Below, one piece after another: positions 1 to 5,642 of a DNA stretch of 5,642 nucleotides; position 1 is the first letter of the stretch; every line of letters starts with the position of its first letter. The notes beneath the pieces are model-generated. The model made no database searches and was not told the DNA's origin. It saw only the letters and a program-made list of their open reading frames with translations. A program made the translations under genes and the position numbers. Source of the stretch: Clostridiales bacterium UBA4959 (lineage in GTDB: Bacteria > Bacillota > Clostridia > Oscillospirales > CAG-272); NCBI GenBank assembly GCA_002397345.1, contig DHAH01000174.1, forward strand, positions 2,496 through 8,137, written 5' to 3'.

Positions 1-20
1 CCCCTCCCCCCCCCGCCGCA
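1..20. other. C-rich tract upstream of kbl
   Basis: The first 14 bases are all C except for one T at position 5, followed by a CG-rich stretch up to the AT-rich kbl leader. It resembles the C-run on the right side of the hairpin element at 3001-3011, so it may be the end of a similar intergenic repeat cut by the window edge; that is inference. No promoter for kbl can be seen in the 49 bases available. The kbl ribosome binding site AAGGAG lies at 36-41, eight bases before the ATG. Confidence 0.35.
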
Positions 21-49
21 CCCAATCAAATTAATAAGGAGACCTACTC

Positions 50-1237
50 ATGTTTGAAAATGCCCGCAAATATTACAGCGATCAGCTTGACGAGATAAAA
101 CAAAGCGGATTATATAAAAACGAACGCGTCATCACCACTCCTCAGAGGGCGAGGATAGACACCTCTACACGCGGCGGCCTGCTGAATATGTGCGCCAACA
201 ACTATTTAGGGCTGTCCTCACACCCGGAGGTGATTGCCGCGGCGAAGGAGAGCTATGACAAATGGGGTTACGGCTTATCCTCAGTGCGGTTTATCTGCGG
301 AACGCAGGAAATCCATAAAATATTGGAAGATAAACTCTCTGCCTTTCTCGGTATGGAGGATACGATCCTTTATTCCTCCTGCTTCGACGCGAACGGCGGA
401 CTGTTTGAAACGCTTTTAACCGAAGCGGACGCCGTAATCAGCGACGAGCTGAACCACGCCAGTATTATCGACGGGATACGGCTGTGCAAAGCAAGCCGCC
501 TGCGCTATAAGAACAACGATATGGCGGATCTGGAAGAAAAGCTGAGAGAAGCGCAGGGCGCGCGTATCCGGCTTATCGCCACCGACGGCGTGTTCTCCAT
601 GGACGGCGTTATAGCGAATTTAAAAGGCATATGCGATCTGGCGGATAAATATAACGCCATTGTCATGGTCGATGACAGCCACGCGGTCGGGTTCATGGGC
701 AAAAAAGGGCGCGGAACGCACGAATACTGCGATGTCATGGGCCGTGTGGATATAATAACAGGTACGCTCGGCAAGGCGCTGGGCGGAGCGAGCGGCGGTT
801 ATACGAGCGCGAAAAAAGAGATTGTTGACCTGCTGCGTCAGCGGTCAAGACCGTATCTGTTCTCGAATACGCTTGCGCCCTCCATCGCGGCGGCGTCGGT
901 AAAAGTGCTCGATATGCTTTCGGCGTCGACCGAATACAGGGACAAGCTCGAGGCGAACACCAAACATTTCCGGGAAGGGATGACGGAATCCGGTTTCAAG
1001 ATAGTCGCGGGTGAGCATCCCATTGTGCCTATAATGCTCGGGGACGCCGTGCTCGCCCAAAAAATGGCGGAGCTGCTGCTGCAAAAAGGCGTGTATGTCG
1101 TCGGGTTTTTCTATCCGGTGGTACCCAAAGGAAAGGCAAGGATCAGGGTTCAAATATCGGCTGCTCACTCGAAAGACGAGCTGGATTTTGCGATGAACGC
1201 CTTTAACGAAGTGAAGGAAGAGCTGAATTTAACGTGA
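50..1237 (+). CDS. kbl: glycine C-acetyltransferase (2-amino-3-ketobutyrate CoA ligase)
   Basis: A cytoplasmic PLP enzyme of the alpha-oxoamine synthase family. It interconverts 2-amino-3-ketobutyrate plus CoA with glycine plus acetyl-CoA, the second step of threonine breakdown after threonine 3-dehydrogenase (Tdh). The protein has 395 residues, close to the roughly 398 of E. coli Kbl, and is collinear with it throughout. Visible marks are the cofactor segment SSCFDANGG (109-117), the PLP-stacking His136 in [11 protein letters not shown], the D-x-x-H pair Asp208/His211 in VDDSHAVG, and the Schiff-base lysine Lys242 in [14 protein letters not shown]. These are followed by the Kbl-typical RSRPYLFSN and by Arg366 in [12 protein letters not shown], which in the family binds the substrate carboxylate. 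The Asn-Tyr-Leu-Gly signature and the GGASGGYT context favour Kbl over AONS (BioF) or ALA synthase. The ATG is supported by AAGGAG at 36-41 with an eight-base spacer. No tdh is visible, although the upstream side is cut off. The stop codon overlaps the start of the downstream lipoprotein gene. Confidence 0.95.
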   Translation: MFENARKYYSDQLDEIKQSGLYKNERVITTPQRARIDTSTRGGLLNMCANNYLGLSSHPEVIAAAKESYDKWGYGLSSVRFICGTQEIHKILEDKLSAFLGMEDTILYSSCFDANGGLFETLLTEADAVISDELNHASIIDGIRLCKASRLRYKNNDMADLEEKLREAQGARIRLIATDGVFSMDGVIANLKGICDLADKYNAIVMVDDSHAVGFMGKKGRGTHEYCDVMGRVDIITGTLGKALGGASGGYTSAKKEIVDLLRQRSRPYLFSNTLAPSIAAASVKVLDMLSASTEYRDKLEANTKHFREGMTESGFKIVAGEHPIVPIMLGDAVLAQKMAELLLQKGVYVVGFFYPVVPKGKARIRVQISAAHSKDELDFAMNAFNEVKEELNLT

Positions 1238-2940
1238 GGAAATTATTATCCCCGCTGCTTGCGGCATTGCTCGCGGCGTTTATAACCGGCGGGATGCTGT
1301 CGTCGTGTGCTTATTTTATTATGCCGTCCAAATCCGAAACGGAAACAGGGACAGAAACAAAAGAAGAAGTTCCGGCTGATACGACCGCCGCTGAAACAAA
1401 TCCCGTTAAACCCAAAGGAGAACGCATGACAGGCACAAACGAAATCAAAGACTGGCAGGGCTACATGCCCAAATTGGGCGAGCTGCCTGACACTATAACG
1501 GTAATCCAAAACTTTTCGGGCAACGGCGAGCTGATGCTCGCGCTCAGCCTGCAGGGCTTGACCGCGCGCACCAAATCCGTACTCTGCATTTCCGGGCATA
1601 ACGCCGATATGTGGCTCGGCGCGATAAAAAAGCAGGTCGAGGGCGTGAAAACCTCGAATGTCAACGATGTATGGGCGGCGCTTGAGAAATTCGGCGATAT
1701 GCTGAGCCGCAAAGAATATGTTTTGTATAACGAAAAAAGCGTGAACGCCGCCTGCACGATAGCTGCCGCCGAGGGTATCCTCGTCGCTTCAAAAGACGAA
1801 GCGGAAAAGCTTGAGCAGCTTGGGTATAAACAGGCCGCCGACGCGCAGGGCATGACTGATGCCGACGCGATACGGGCGTATAAGAACAAGCTGAACACCA
1901 CAGCTCTTGTGCAGCAGACGCCGTCTAATTACGCGCTGCGCGATTTGGGTATCGCGTATGGCTTGGGCTTTTACTTTTACAACGACGGCAATAAAAACGA
2001 AGTGAAAGAGTCAGAGGAAATACACGGTTATATAGATGAGGGCGGCATTGTGTTCGGCTGGGGGCCGGGCGACGAATACCAGCATGTTAAAATAAAGGCA
2101 AATCACGGGCTTATCACCGTGCCCAGCGACCACGCGTGGAACCTCAGCCTGTTCTCGGCGTTCCCGCGCGAGCAGATGGAGCAGATCAACGATTACGCCG
2201 AGTGTATTACTACGGCTGCCGACGGCAAGCATTACGTCGCGCTGATGATGACCGACGGCGACAACGTGCAGTGGATGGTCAACGATTTTAACAATCCCAA
2301 ATGGTTTGGCAATGCCGAGCGCGGCTCGATCCCCATGGCGTGGATGATACCGCCGACGCTGCTCGACGCAGCGCCACAGACGATGAAATGGCTGTATTTG
2401 CAGCAAACCGAGAACGATGTGTTTGTCAACGCGCTGTCGGGTACGGGCTATTTCTATCCCACCGAGCTGAAATCGGGGGCTATGGACAAGCAGATTCAAA
2501 AGCTCGGCTATTATATGGATAAATGCGATTTTGACACTATTACCATCATGGATAATACCGTGCCTTCGCAGAAGCTGCTGGATAAATACGCCTCGATTGA
2601 CAAGCTGAAGGGCGGCGTGCTCTTCACCTATCCCGATAAATACGCGGGCGCGAAGGGCAAAATCCTGTGGTCGGGCGACAAGCCGTTTATTTCCGTACGC
2701 AACGCGATATGGGAGGTCAATGTTGACAGCTTCGCGCAAAGCGTGGCAAAAAGCATAAAAAAACAGGGCTATGATATTACCACAGCCGACGCATATTCGG
2801 TTATAGTCGTGCACTGCTGGTCGCATACCTATGCCGACGCGGTGGAGTTCGCGAAAAAACTGTCGCTGCTCGACGATAAAATCGAGTTCGTGCGCGTCGA
2901 TCAGCTCGTGAAGCTGGTCGCCGACAACGTAAAGCATTAA
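1234..2940 (+). CDS. GxGYxYP-family lipoprotein (putative glycoside hydrolase)
   Basis: A predicted surface-anchored lipoprotein of 568 residues. The N-terminus is a textbook lipoprotein signal: Met-Arg-Lys, a hydrophobic stretch (about 4-20) and lipobox LSSC with Cys25 as the lipidated residue. A Thr/Glu/Lys-rich spacer (about 29-66) leads into the folded part. The N-terminal half (about 75-330) fits the GxGYxYP_N region. The C-terminal half begins near [13 protein letters not shown] (TDGDNVQW at 340-347) and contains the naming motif GTGYFYP at 403-409; a late HCWSH segment (527-531) may also matter. The family (Pfam GxGYxYP N and C domains) is listed as putative glycoside hydrolase because its members occur with carbohydrate-active proteins; substrate and activity are unproven, and catalytic residues cannot be named. 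Start: GTG at 1234 is chosen because only it gives the full signal peptide, and it overlaps the kbl stop as GTGA. A GAAGGAAG stretch lies at 1213-1220, a rather long 13 bases upstream, so coupling to kbl translation probably matters. An in-frame ATG at 1426 has a better-placed ribosome binding site. Confidence 0.88.
   Translation: MRKLLSPLLAALLAAFITGGMLSSCAYFIMPSKSETETGTETKEEVPADTTAAETNPVKPKGERMTGTNEIKDWQGYMPKLGELPDTITVIQNFSGNGELMLALSLQGLTARTKSVLCISGHNADMWLGAIKKQVEGVKTSNVNDVWAALEKFGDMLSRKEYVLYNEKSVNAACTIAAAEGILVASKDEAEKLEQLGYKQAADAQGMTDADAIRAYKNKLNTTALVQQTPSNYALRDLGIAYGLGFYFYNDGNKNEVKESEEIHGYIDEGGIVFGWGPGDEYQHVKIKANHGLITVPSDHAWNLSLFSAFPREQMEQINDYAECITTAADGKHYVALMMTDGDNVQWMVNDFNNPKWFGNAERGSIPMAWMIPPTLLDAAPQTMKWLYLQQTENDVFVNALSGTGYFYPTELKSGAMDKQIQKLGYYMDKCDFDTITIMDNTVPSQKLLDKYASIDKLKGGVLFTYPDKYAGAKGKILWSGDKPFISVRNAIWEVNVDSFAQSVAKSIKKQGYDITTADAYSVIVVHCWSHTYADAVEFAKKLSLLDDKIEFVRVDQLVKLVADNVKH
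1414..1428 (+). promoter_or_regulatory. internal Shine-Dalgarno plus in-frame ATG in the lipoprotein gene
   Basis: AAAGGAG (1414-1420) lies five bases before an ATG (1426-1428) that is in frame with the lipoprotein gene and encodes Met65. Initiation here would give a 504-residue product without signal peptide, lipidation cysteine or spacer, starting close to the folded domain. The sequence is plainly there and is a better match than the site upstream of the GTG start, but it also encodes Lys-Gly-Glu in an ordinary linker, so it may be chance. Confidence 0.25.
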
Positions 2941-2973
2941 CGAGGGAACGGAGATGCGGGGATGCGGGGAACG

Positions 2974-3022
2974 CTGGGGGACTTTTTGAGGAAAAGTCCC
3001 CCAGACCCCCCAAAACCTTTTT
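2974..3022 (+). terminator. 13-bp GC-rich hairpin, possible terminator of the kbl-lipoprotein unit
   Basis: CTGGGGGACTTTT (2974-2986) pairs perfectly with AAAAGTCCCCCAG (2992-3004) across a five-base loop, 33 bases after the lipoprotein stop codon. A run of five T follows only at 3018-3022, behind a C-rich stretch, so this is not a canonical intrinsic terminator. A tandem pair of GATGCGGG (2953-2960 and 2961-2968) lies just before it. The hairpin may be a dispersed palindromic repeat that also ends transcription or protects the 3' end of the transcript. Confidence 0.4.
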
Positions 3023-3028
3023 GATAAA

Positions 3029-3178
3029 TGATTATTTTTATATGTCAATAATGTAGGGAGCGTCGCCCTCGACGCTTCGTCCGTTACGCGTCGTTCCCGA
3101 CACTTCATCCGTTACGCGTCGTTCCCGACGCTCCGTCCGTTTCGCGTCGCCCCCGACGCTCCATCTTAAAAATAATCA
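3029..3178. repeat. MITE-like element with 12-bp terminal inverted repeats
   Basis: TGATTATTTTTA (3029-3040) and TAAAAATAATCA (3167-3178) are perfect 12-base inverted repeats bounding 150 bases. Nested inside is a second perfect inverted pair, GGAGCGTCG (3057-3065) and CGACGCTCC (3154-3162), which bounds a GC-rich tandem array. The AT-rich ends around a GC-rich palindromic core resemble a small non-coding transposable or palindromic intergenic element. No target-site duplication is evident at the edges and no coding sequence lies inside. The 12-base match is in AT-rich sequence and could be partly chance. Mobility can only be judged by finding further copies in the genome. Confidence 0.5.
3061..3165. 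repeat. 28-bp tandem repeat, 3.75 copies
   Basis: Three full units (3061-3088, 3089-3116, 3117-3144) and a partial fourth (3145-3165) run head to tail without spacers. Each unit begins CGTCG, then a four-base variable loop (CCCT, TTCC, TTCC, CCCC), then CGAC, so each can form a short hairpin. The first, with its upstream flank, is AGCGTCG/CGACGCT (3059-3065 and 3070-3076). The second half of each full unit is close to CTCCGTCCGTTACG. Differences between units are mostly single substitutions. The array makes up most of the gap between the lipoprotein gene and miaA. Confidence 0.85.
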
Positions 3179-3193
3179 CAATACAATAAAAAC

Positions 3194-4204
3194 ATGCAAT
3201 TTAATAACTATTTTACCCATGATTGCGGGGGCGTGGGGGGATCGGGGTCAAGCTTGCTTGACCCTATCCCCACCACACGTATCCCCGTTCCCCCTGTAGT
3301 TCTTGCGATAGTAGGGCCTACGGCTTCGGGTAAATCGGCTCTGGCAATGGCGCTGGCGAGGCGAGTCGGCGGCGAGATAATAAGCTGCGATTCCATGCAG
3401 GTATACATCGGCATGGATATAGGCACCGCGAAGCCGTCCTCCGCCGAGCGTGCGGAAATCCCGCACCATCTTATCGACATCATCACACCGTCACAGGAGT
3501 TCTCCTGCGCCGATTACAGCGCGCGGGCTGTCGCCGCTGTGAGCGATATAGCTTCACGCGGGAAGCTGCCCATTTTTTGCGGCGGTACGGGTCTGTATCT
3601 CGACAGTGTATTGGAGGTCGACGGTTTTTCGCCTGATATTGACCCGTCCGTGCGCGCTTCACTGACCGAGCTGCCGCCCCATGAACTTTACAGCCGGCTG
3701 TGCGAGTGCGACCCCGTATCGGCGTCTGCGATCCACCCGAATAACGTCCGCCGCGTGATCAGGGCGCTGGAGATTTACATCGGCACGGGTATGACGAAAT
3801 CGGAGTGGGACCGGTTCTCGAAGGAGCGCGGCAAACGGTTCAACGCGGTGAAAATCGGACTGGATTTCCGCGACCGCGAAACGCTTTACGCGCGCATCAA
3901 CGCCCGCGTGGACGAAATGTTTGCCGCGGGGCTTGCCTGTGAGATGCAAAATCTGCCACACCCGCTGTGTAAAACGGCGGGGCAGGCTATCGGGTACAGC
4001 GAATTTTTGAAATACGGCTATGACGATTTGGCGTTAGTCGCCGAGCGCATCAAGCAGGATACGCGCAATTACGCCAAACGCCAGCTCACATGGTTCAGGC
4101 GCGATCCGGAAATCCACTGGTTTTATTACGATGAAAATTACAGTGATATGAGTTTTAAAAATATTGTAAACAATTCGCTCGAACTGTTAAACGCGGCGTA
4201 TTGA
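3194..4204 (+). CDS. miaA: tRNA dimethylallyltransferase
   Basis: Transfers a dimethylallyl group from DMAPP to N6 of A37 in tRNAs reading codons that begin with U, giving i6A (later often ms2i6A by MiaB); cytoplasmic. Visible MiaA marks, in order: P-loop GPTASGKS (41-48), catalytic-region IISCDSMQVYIGMDIGTAKP with Asp66 (62-81), HHLIDIITPSQEFSCADY (91-108), GGTGLYL (130-136), NNVRRVIRALEIY (183-195), QAIGYSEF (264-271) and the C-terminal RNYAKRQLTWFRRD (291-304). It is complete. At 336 residues it is longer than the usual 300-316, and all the excess is N-terminal: the P-loop normally starts near residue 10-18 but here lies at 41. The start is doubtful. ATG 3194 has no Shine-Dalgarno before it; in-frame GTG 3233 and TTG 3254 lie inside a GC-rich hairpin, and neither has a canonical site. 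ATG 3194 is kept as the only ATG ahead of the P-loop. It follows the lipoprotein gene after a repeat-filled gap and is probably a separate transcription unit. Confidence 0.93.
   Translation: MQFNNYFTHDCGGVGGSGSSLLDPIPTTRIPVPPVVLAIVGPTASGKSALAMALARRVGGEIISCDSMQVYIGMDIGTAKPSSAERAEIPHHLIDIITPSQEFSCADYSARAVAAVSDIASRGKLPIFCGGTGLYLDSVLEVDGFSPDIDPSVRASLTELPPHELYSRLCECDPVSASAIHPNNVRRVIRALEIYIGTGMTKSEWDRFSKERGKRFNAVKIGLDFRDRETLYARINARVDEMFAAGLACEMQNLPHPLCKTAGQAIGYSEFLKYGYDDLALVAERIKQDTRNYAKRQLTWFRRDPEIHWFYYDENYSDMSFKNIVNNSLELLNAAY
3237..3271. repeat. GC-rich palindrome in the 5' end of miaA
   Basis: GGGTCAAG (3245-3252) pairs perfectly with CTTGACCC (3257-3264) over loop CTTG. The stem extends through a G-T pair (3244/3265) and, past one bulged C, to GGGGAT (3237-3242) with ATCCCC (3266-3271). 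It sits in a strongly G-rich then C-rich block (about 3225-3295) unlike the AT-rich sequence before it and unlike normal MiaA coding sequence after it. It looks like an intergenic repeat that extends into the reading frame and encodes the unusual residues between about 12 and 33. Confidence 0.6.
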
Positions 4205-4274
4205 TATGCTATACTATTACAATATTTAAAAAAATTATAAATAATAAAAATAAAGCGCGAAGCGCGCAATACAC

Positions 4275-4320
4275 GACCACGCGGTTATTATTATATTTTT
4301 TGTAACGAAGGAGCGTGGTC
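4275..4320 (+). promoter_or_regulatory. inverted repeat around the ribosome binding site of the HlyD-like gene
   Basis: GACCACGC (4275-4282) and GCGTGGTC (4313-4320) are perfect 8-base inverted repeats, with a possible inner pairing GTTA (4284-4287) to TAAC (4303-4306). Folded in mRNA, the loop would contain the Shine-Dalgarno AAGGAG (4308-4313), with its last G in the stem, and the closing stem would lie between that site and the ATG at 4328. This could control translation or be a protein binding site; neither is shown. The rest of the 123-base gap after miaA is AT-rich with no clear promoter or terminator. Confidence 0.45.
4308..4313 (+). promoter_or_regulatory. Shine-Dalgarno with long spacing, HlyD-like gene
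   Basis: AAGGAG is the only good ribosome binding site before the ATG at 4328, but the spacer is 14 bases, longer than usual. A GTG at 4315 is only one base away and opens another frame that lacks any recognisable protein, so it does not displace the ATG. No in-frame alternative start lies between the site and 4328. Confidence 0.5.
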
Positions 4321-4327
4321 ATATTAT

Positions 4328-5596
4328 ATGGATACACAATTTTTGAAAAATGTGGCGGTTTACATTGTATCCGCCGTTATTTCGCTGCTGCTTATCGCAT
4401 ATATAATATATCACCTCATCGGCGGGGGCAGTCCCGATATTGCTACCATTGCGGCAGAGAGCGTAACGGGGCGCGAGCTTATACCGCTCGACGGCTATAT
4501 AATGCGGAACGAGCTGGTGCTGTCCGCTTCTTCGCAGGGCGATGTAAATTATTTATACGCGGACGGCATAAAAGTCAGGAAGGGCGCGCCTGTCGCAAGC
4601 GTTTACGCGGATGGCGGAAAGAATGTGCGCTCGCAGATTATCGAGCTTGACCGCAAGCTCGAATTATTGCAATCCAGCAGCCTCGGCGCGAATATCACCG
4701 TTTCCGATACCAAGATTATCGACGCGCAGATAGCGAGTCTGTATTCGGTTATTCACGAACGCATACGGGTGGGGGATCTGGAATACACCCTGCGTAAAAA
4801 AGATGAGCTGCTGGTGCTGCTAAACAAGCGACGTATTATTGTCCAGAACGTCGAAAATTATGACGATAAAATCACCGCTCTGAACAGCCAGAGGGGCGGC
4901 TTGACGAGCCAGCTCACCAATATAACCGAAACCGTCAAGGCGCCGTCGCCGGGGTATTTTTATTCCGGACTGGACGGGTACGAGTCGGTGTTCAGCTCCT
5001 CGAAGCTAGATAAAATGACGCTTGCCGATTTCGACGCCATGATAACCGCCGCTCCCAATGCGGGCGGTTACGGCATCGGCAAACTGGTTTCGGATTATAA
5101 CTGGTACATCGCATGCCCGGTTAAAACAGAGCAGCTCCGTTATTTCTCCGCCGGCACAAAATACAGCGTCATATTCCCATACAGCAGCGATACGGAGCTT
5201 ACAATGACGCTTAATAAAATTATAGAGCAGACCGACGAGGACCACGCCGTGCTGGTGTTCGGCACCGGCATAATGCCCGAAAACTTCAATTATCTGCGCA
5301 AACAGACGATCGAGATTATACGCGATTCTTATACGGGTTACCGCGTGCCCGTCGAATCGGTGCGTATCGTCGACGGCAGGCAAGGGGTTTACACGCTGAA
5401 CGGCAATTTCGTCCGCTTTAAGCTCATCGAGCCGCTGTTCGAGTCAGAGGGCTATTTCTACGTAAAAGAATACGAGCATATTAACGAAGATAAGCGCGCC
5501 GCCGCGTTTGAAAACAACGGCGCGGGTTATCTGGCGCTCAACGATCTGGTTATCACAAAAGGGAAGGGGCTGTATGACGGGCGTGTTGTTGAATGA
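4328..5596 (+). CDS. HlyD-like membrane fusion (adaptor) protein
   Basis: A 422-residue protein with one N-terminal membrane segment (about 9-31, very hydrophobic, after a short cytoplasmic end) and the rest predicted outside the membrane. The layout is that of HlyD/membrane fusion proteins. First comes a half lipoyl-like barrel with the GDVNYLYADGIKVRKGAPVASVY segment (about 71-93). A helical, charged, probably coiled-coil stretch (about 97-200, with a break near 117-126) follows, then the returning half TVKAPSPGYFYSGLDGYE (202-219). A long beta-rich C-terminal part ends in a VITKGKGLYDGRVVE tail. Classical members link an inner-membrane pump to an outer channel; in a monoderm host the role is unclear. 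No ABC or RND transporter lies within the window. From memory, such orphan HlyD-like genes in Clostridia often lie just before the yggS/sepF/divIVA cell division cluster, which would suggest an envelope role, but that is inference. The ATG at 4328 puts the membrane segment at the right place. Family assignment is from layout and partial motifs. Confidence 0.8.
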   Translation: MDTQFLKNVAVYIVSAVISLLLIAYIIYHLIGGGSPDIATIAAESVTGRELIPLDGYIMRNELVLSASSQGDVNYLYADGIKVRKGAPVASVYADGGKNVRSQIIELDRKLELLQSSSLGANITVSDTKIIDAQIASLYSVIHERIRVGDLEYTLRKKDELLVLLNKRRIIVQNVENYDDKITALNSQRGGLTSQLTNITETVKAPSPGYFYSGLDGYESVFSSSKLDKMTLADFDAMITAAPNAGGYGIGKLVSDYNWYIACPVKTEQLRYFSAGTKYSVIFPYSSDTELTMTLNKIIEQTDEDHAVLVFGTGIMPENFNYLRKQTIEIIRDSYTGYRVPVESVRIVDGRQGVYTLNGNFVRFKLIEPLFESEGYFYVKEYEHINEDKRAAAFENNGAGYLALNDLVITKGKGLYDGRVVE

Positions 5597-5642
5597 TAAA
5601 GATAAAGATAATAACAATGATAATGATAATGATAATGATAAT
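5595..5642. repeat. GATAAT-type hexamer tandem repeat running off the window
   Basis: Eight consecutive hexamers: GATAAA twice, GATAAT, AACAAT, then GATAAT four times up to the last base. The first unit starts inside the stop codon of the HlyD-like gene. Read from 5593, an ATG overlaps that stop as ATGA, and the frame stays open to the window end (Met-Ile-Lys-Ile... then repeated Met-Ile). Read from 5595 the array would encode Asp-Lys and Asp-Asn repeats. Either could be the start of the next gene; no good Shine-Dalgarno is placed for 5593. Because the unit is six bases, copy-number change would not shift a frame. Confidence 0.9.

Noticed and set aside
845..1168. Antisense open frame opposite kbl
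   Set aside because: kbl is complete and conserved across this stretch; the antisense translation has no signature and no ribosome binding site.
3021..3052. Promoter-like TTGATA with AT-rich sequence downstream, ahead of miaA
   Set aside because: Candidate -10 boxes lie 12 or 20 bases from it, outside the usual 16-18 spacing, and any transcript would pass through the tandem hairpins; too weak to annotate.
2011..3108. Long antisense open frame (365 codons) opposite the lipoprotein gene
   Set aside because: It lies opposite a gene with a clear family motif and signal peptide, starts inside the 28-base tandem repeat, has no ribosome binding site, and its Arg/His-rich translation resembles no family; it is a codon-bias shadow.
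3061..3165. 28-base repeat considered as a CRISPR array
   Set aside because: Units are contiguous with no unique spacers, they vary between copies, and no cas gene is in the window.
4230..4267. Minus-strand terminator: GCGCG/CGCGC (4255-4259 and 4263-4267) followed on the minus strand by a T-rich run
   Set aside because: The stem is only five pairs, the T-run is interrupted by A, and the sequence to the right in the window has no minus-strand gene that would need it.
4315..4650. 111-codon frame starting at GTG 4315, one base after the Shine-Dalgarno
   Set aside because: It overlaps the HlyD-like gene in another frame, its spacing to the ribosome binding site is too short, and the translation is Arg/Cys-rich without recognisable features.

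Overview
The window carries four complete genes, all on the + strand: kbl (glycine C-acetyltransferase), a lipoprotein of the GxGYxYP putative glycoside hydrolase family, miaA (tRNA dimethylallyltransferase) and a single-pass HlyD-like membrane fusion protein. Gene content, AAGGAG-type ribosome binding sites, mixed GC/AT codon use and short GC-rich palindromic repeats in AT-rich gaps suggest a Firmicute of class Clostridia, perhaps an uncultured gut Oscillospirales-type organism. That placement is inference; no rRNA or other strong marker is present.

Layout. Positions 1-49 hold a C-rich tract and the kbl ribosome binding site. kbl (50-1237) overlaps the lipoprotein gene (1234-2940) by four bases (GTGA), so the two are probably cotranscribed and translationally coupled. 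A repeat-rich gap of about 250 bases follows. It holds a perfect 13-bp hairpin (possible terminator) and a MITE-like element of about 150 bp with 12-bp terminal inverted repeats around a 28-bp tandem repeat. miaA (3194-4204) begins inside or just after this repeat zone; another GC-rich hairpin forms its first codons and makes its start uncertain. A 123-base AT-rich gap with an 8-bp inverted repeat around the ribosome binding site leads to the membrane fusion protein gene (4328-5596). The window ends in a GATAAT-type hexamer repeat that begins on that gene's stop codon.

How the genes relate. kbl and the lipoprotein form one unit with an unexpected pairing: cytoplasmic threonine/glycine metabolism with a surface-anchored, probably glycan-related protein. 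miaA and the HlyD-like gene are separate units; from memory, similar HlyD-like genes in Clostridia lie between tRNA-modification genes and the yggS/sepF division cluster, but the downstream gene is not in the window. I found no CRISPR array, tRNA, rRNA, transposase or phage gene. The less ordinary material is the nested repeat element, the repeat-derived 5' end of miaA, the kbl-lipoprotein coupling and the hexamer array at the right edge.
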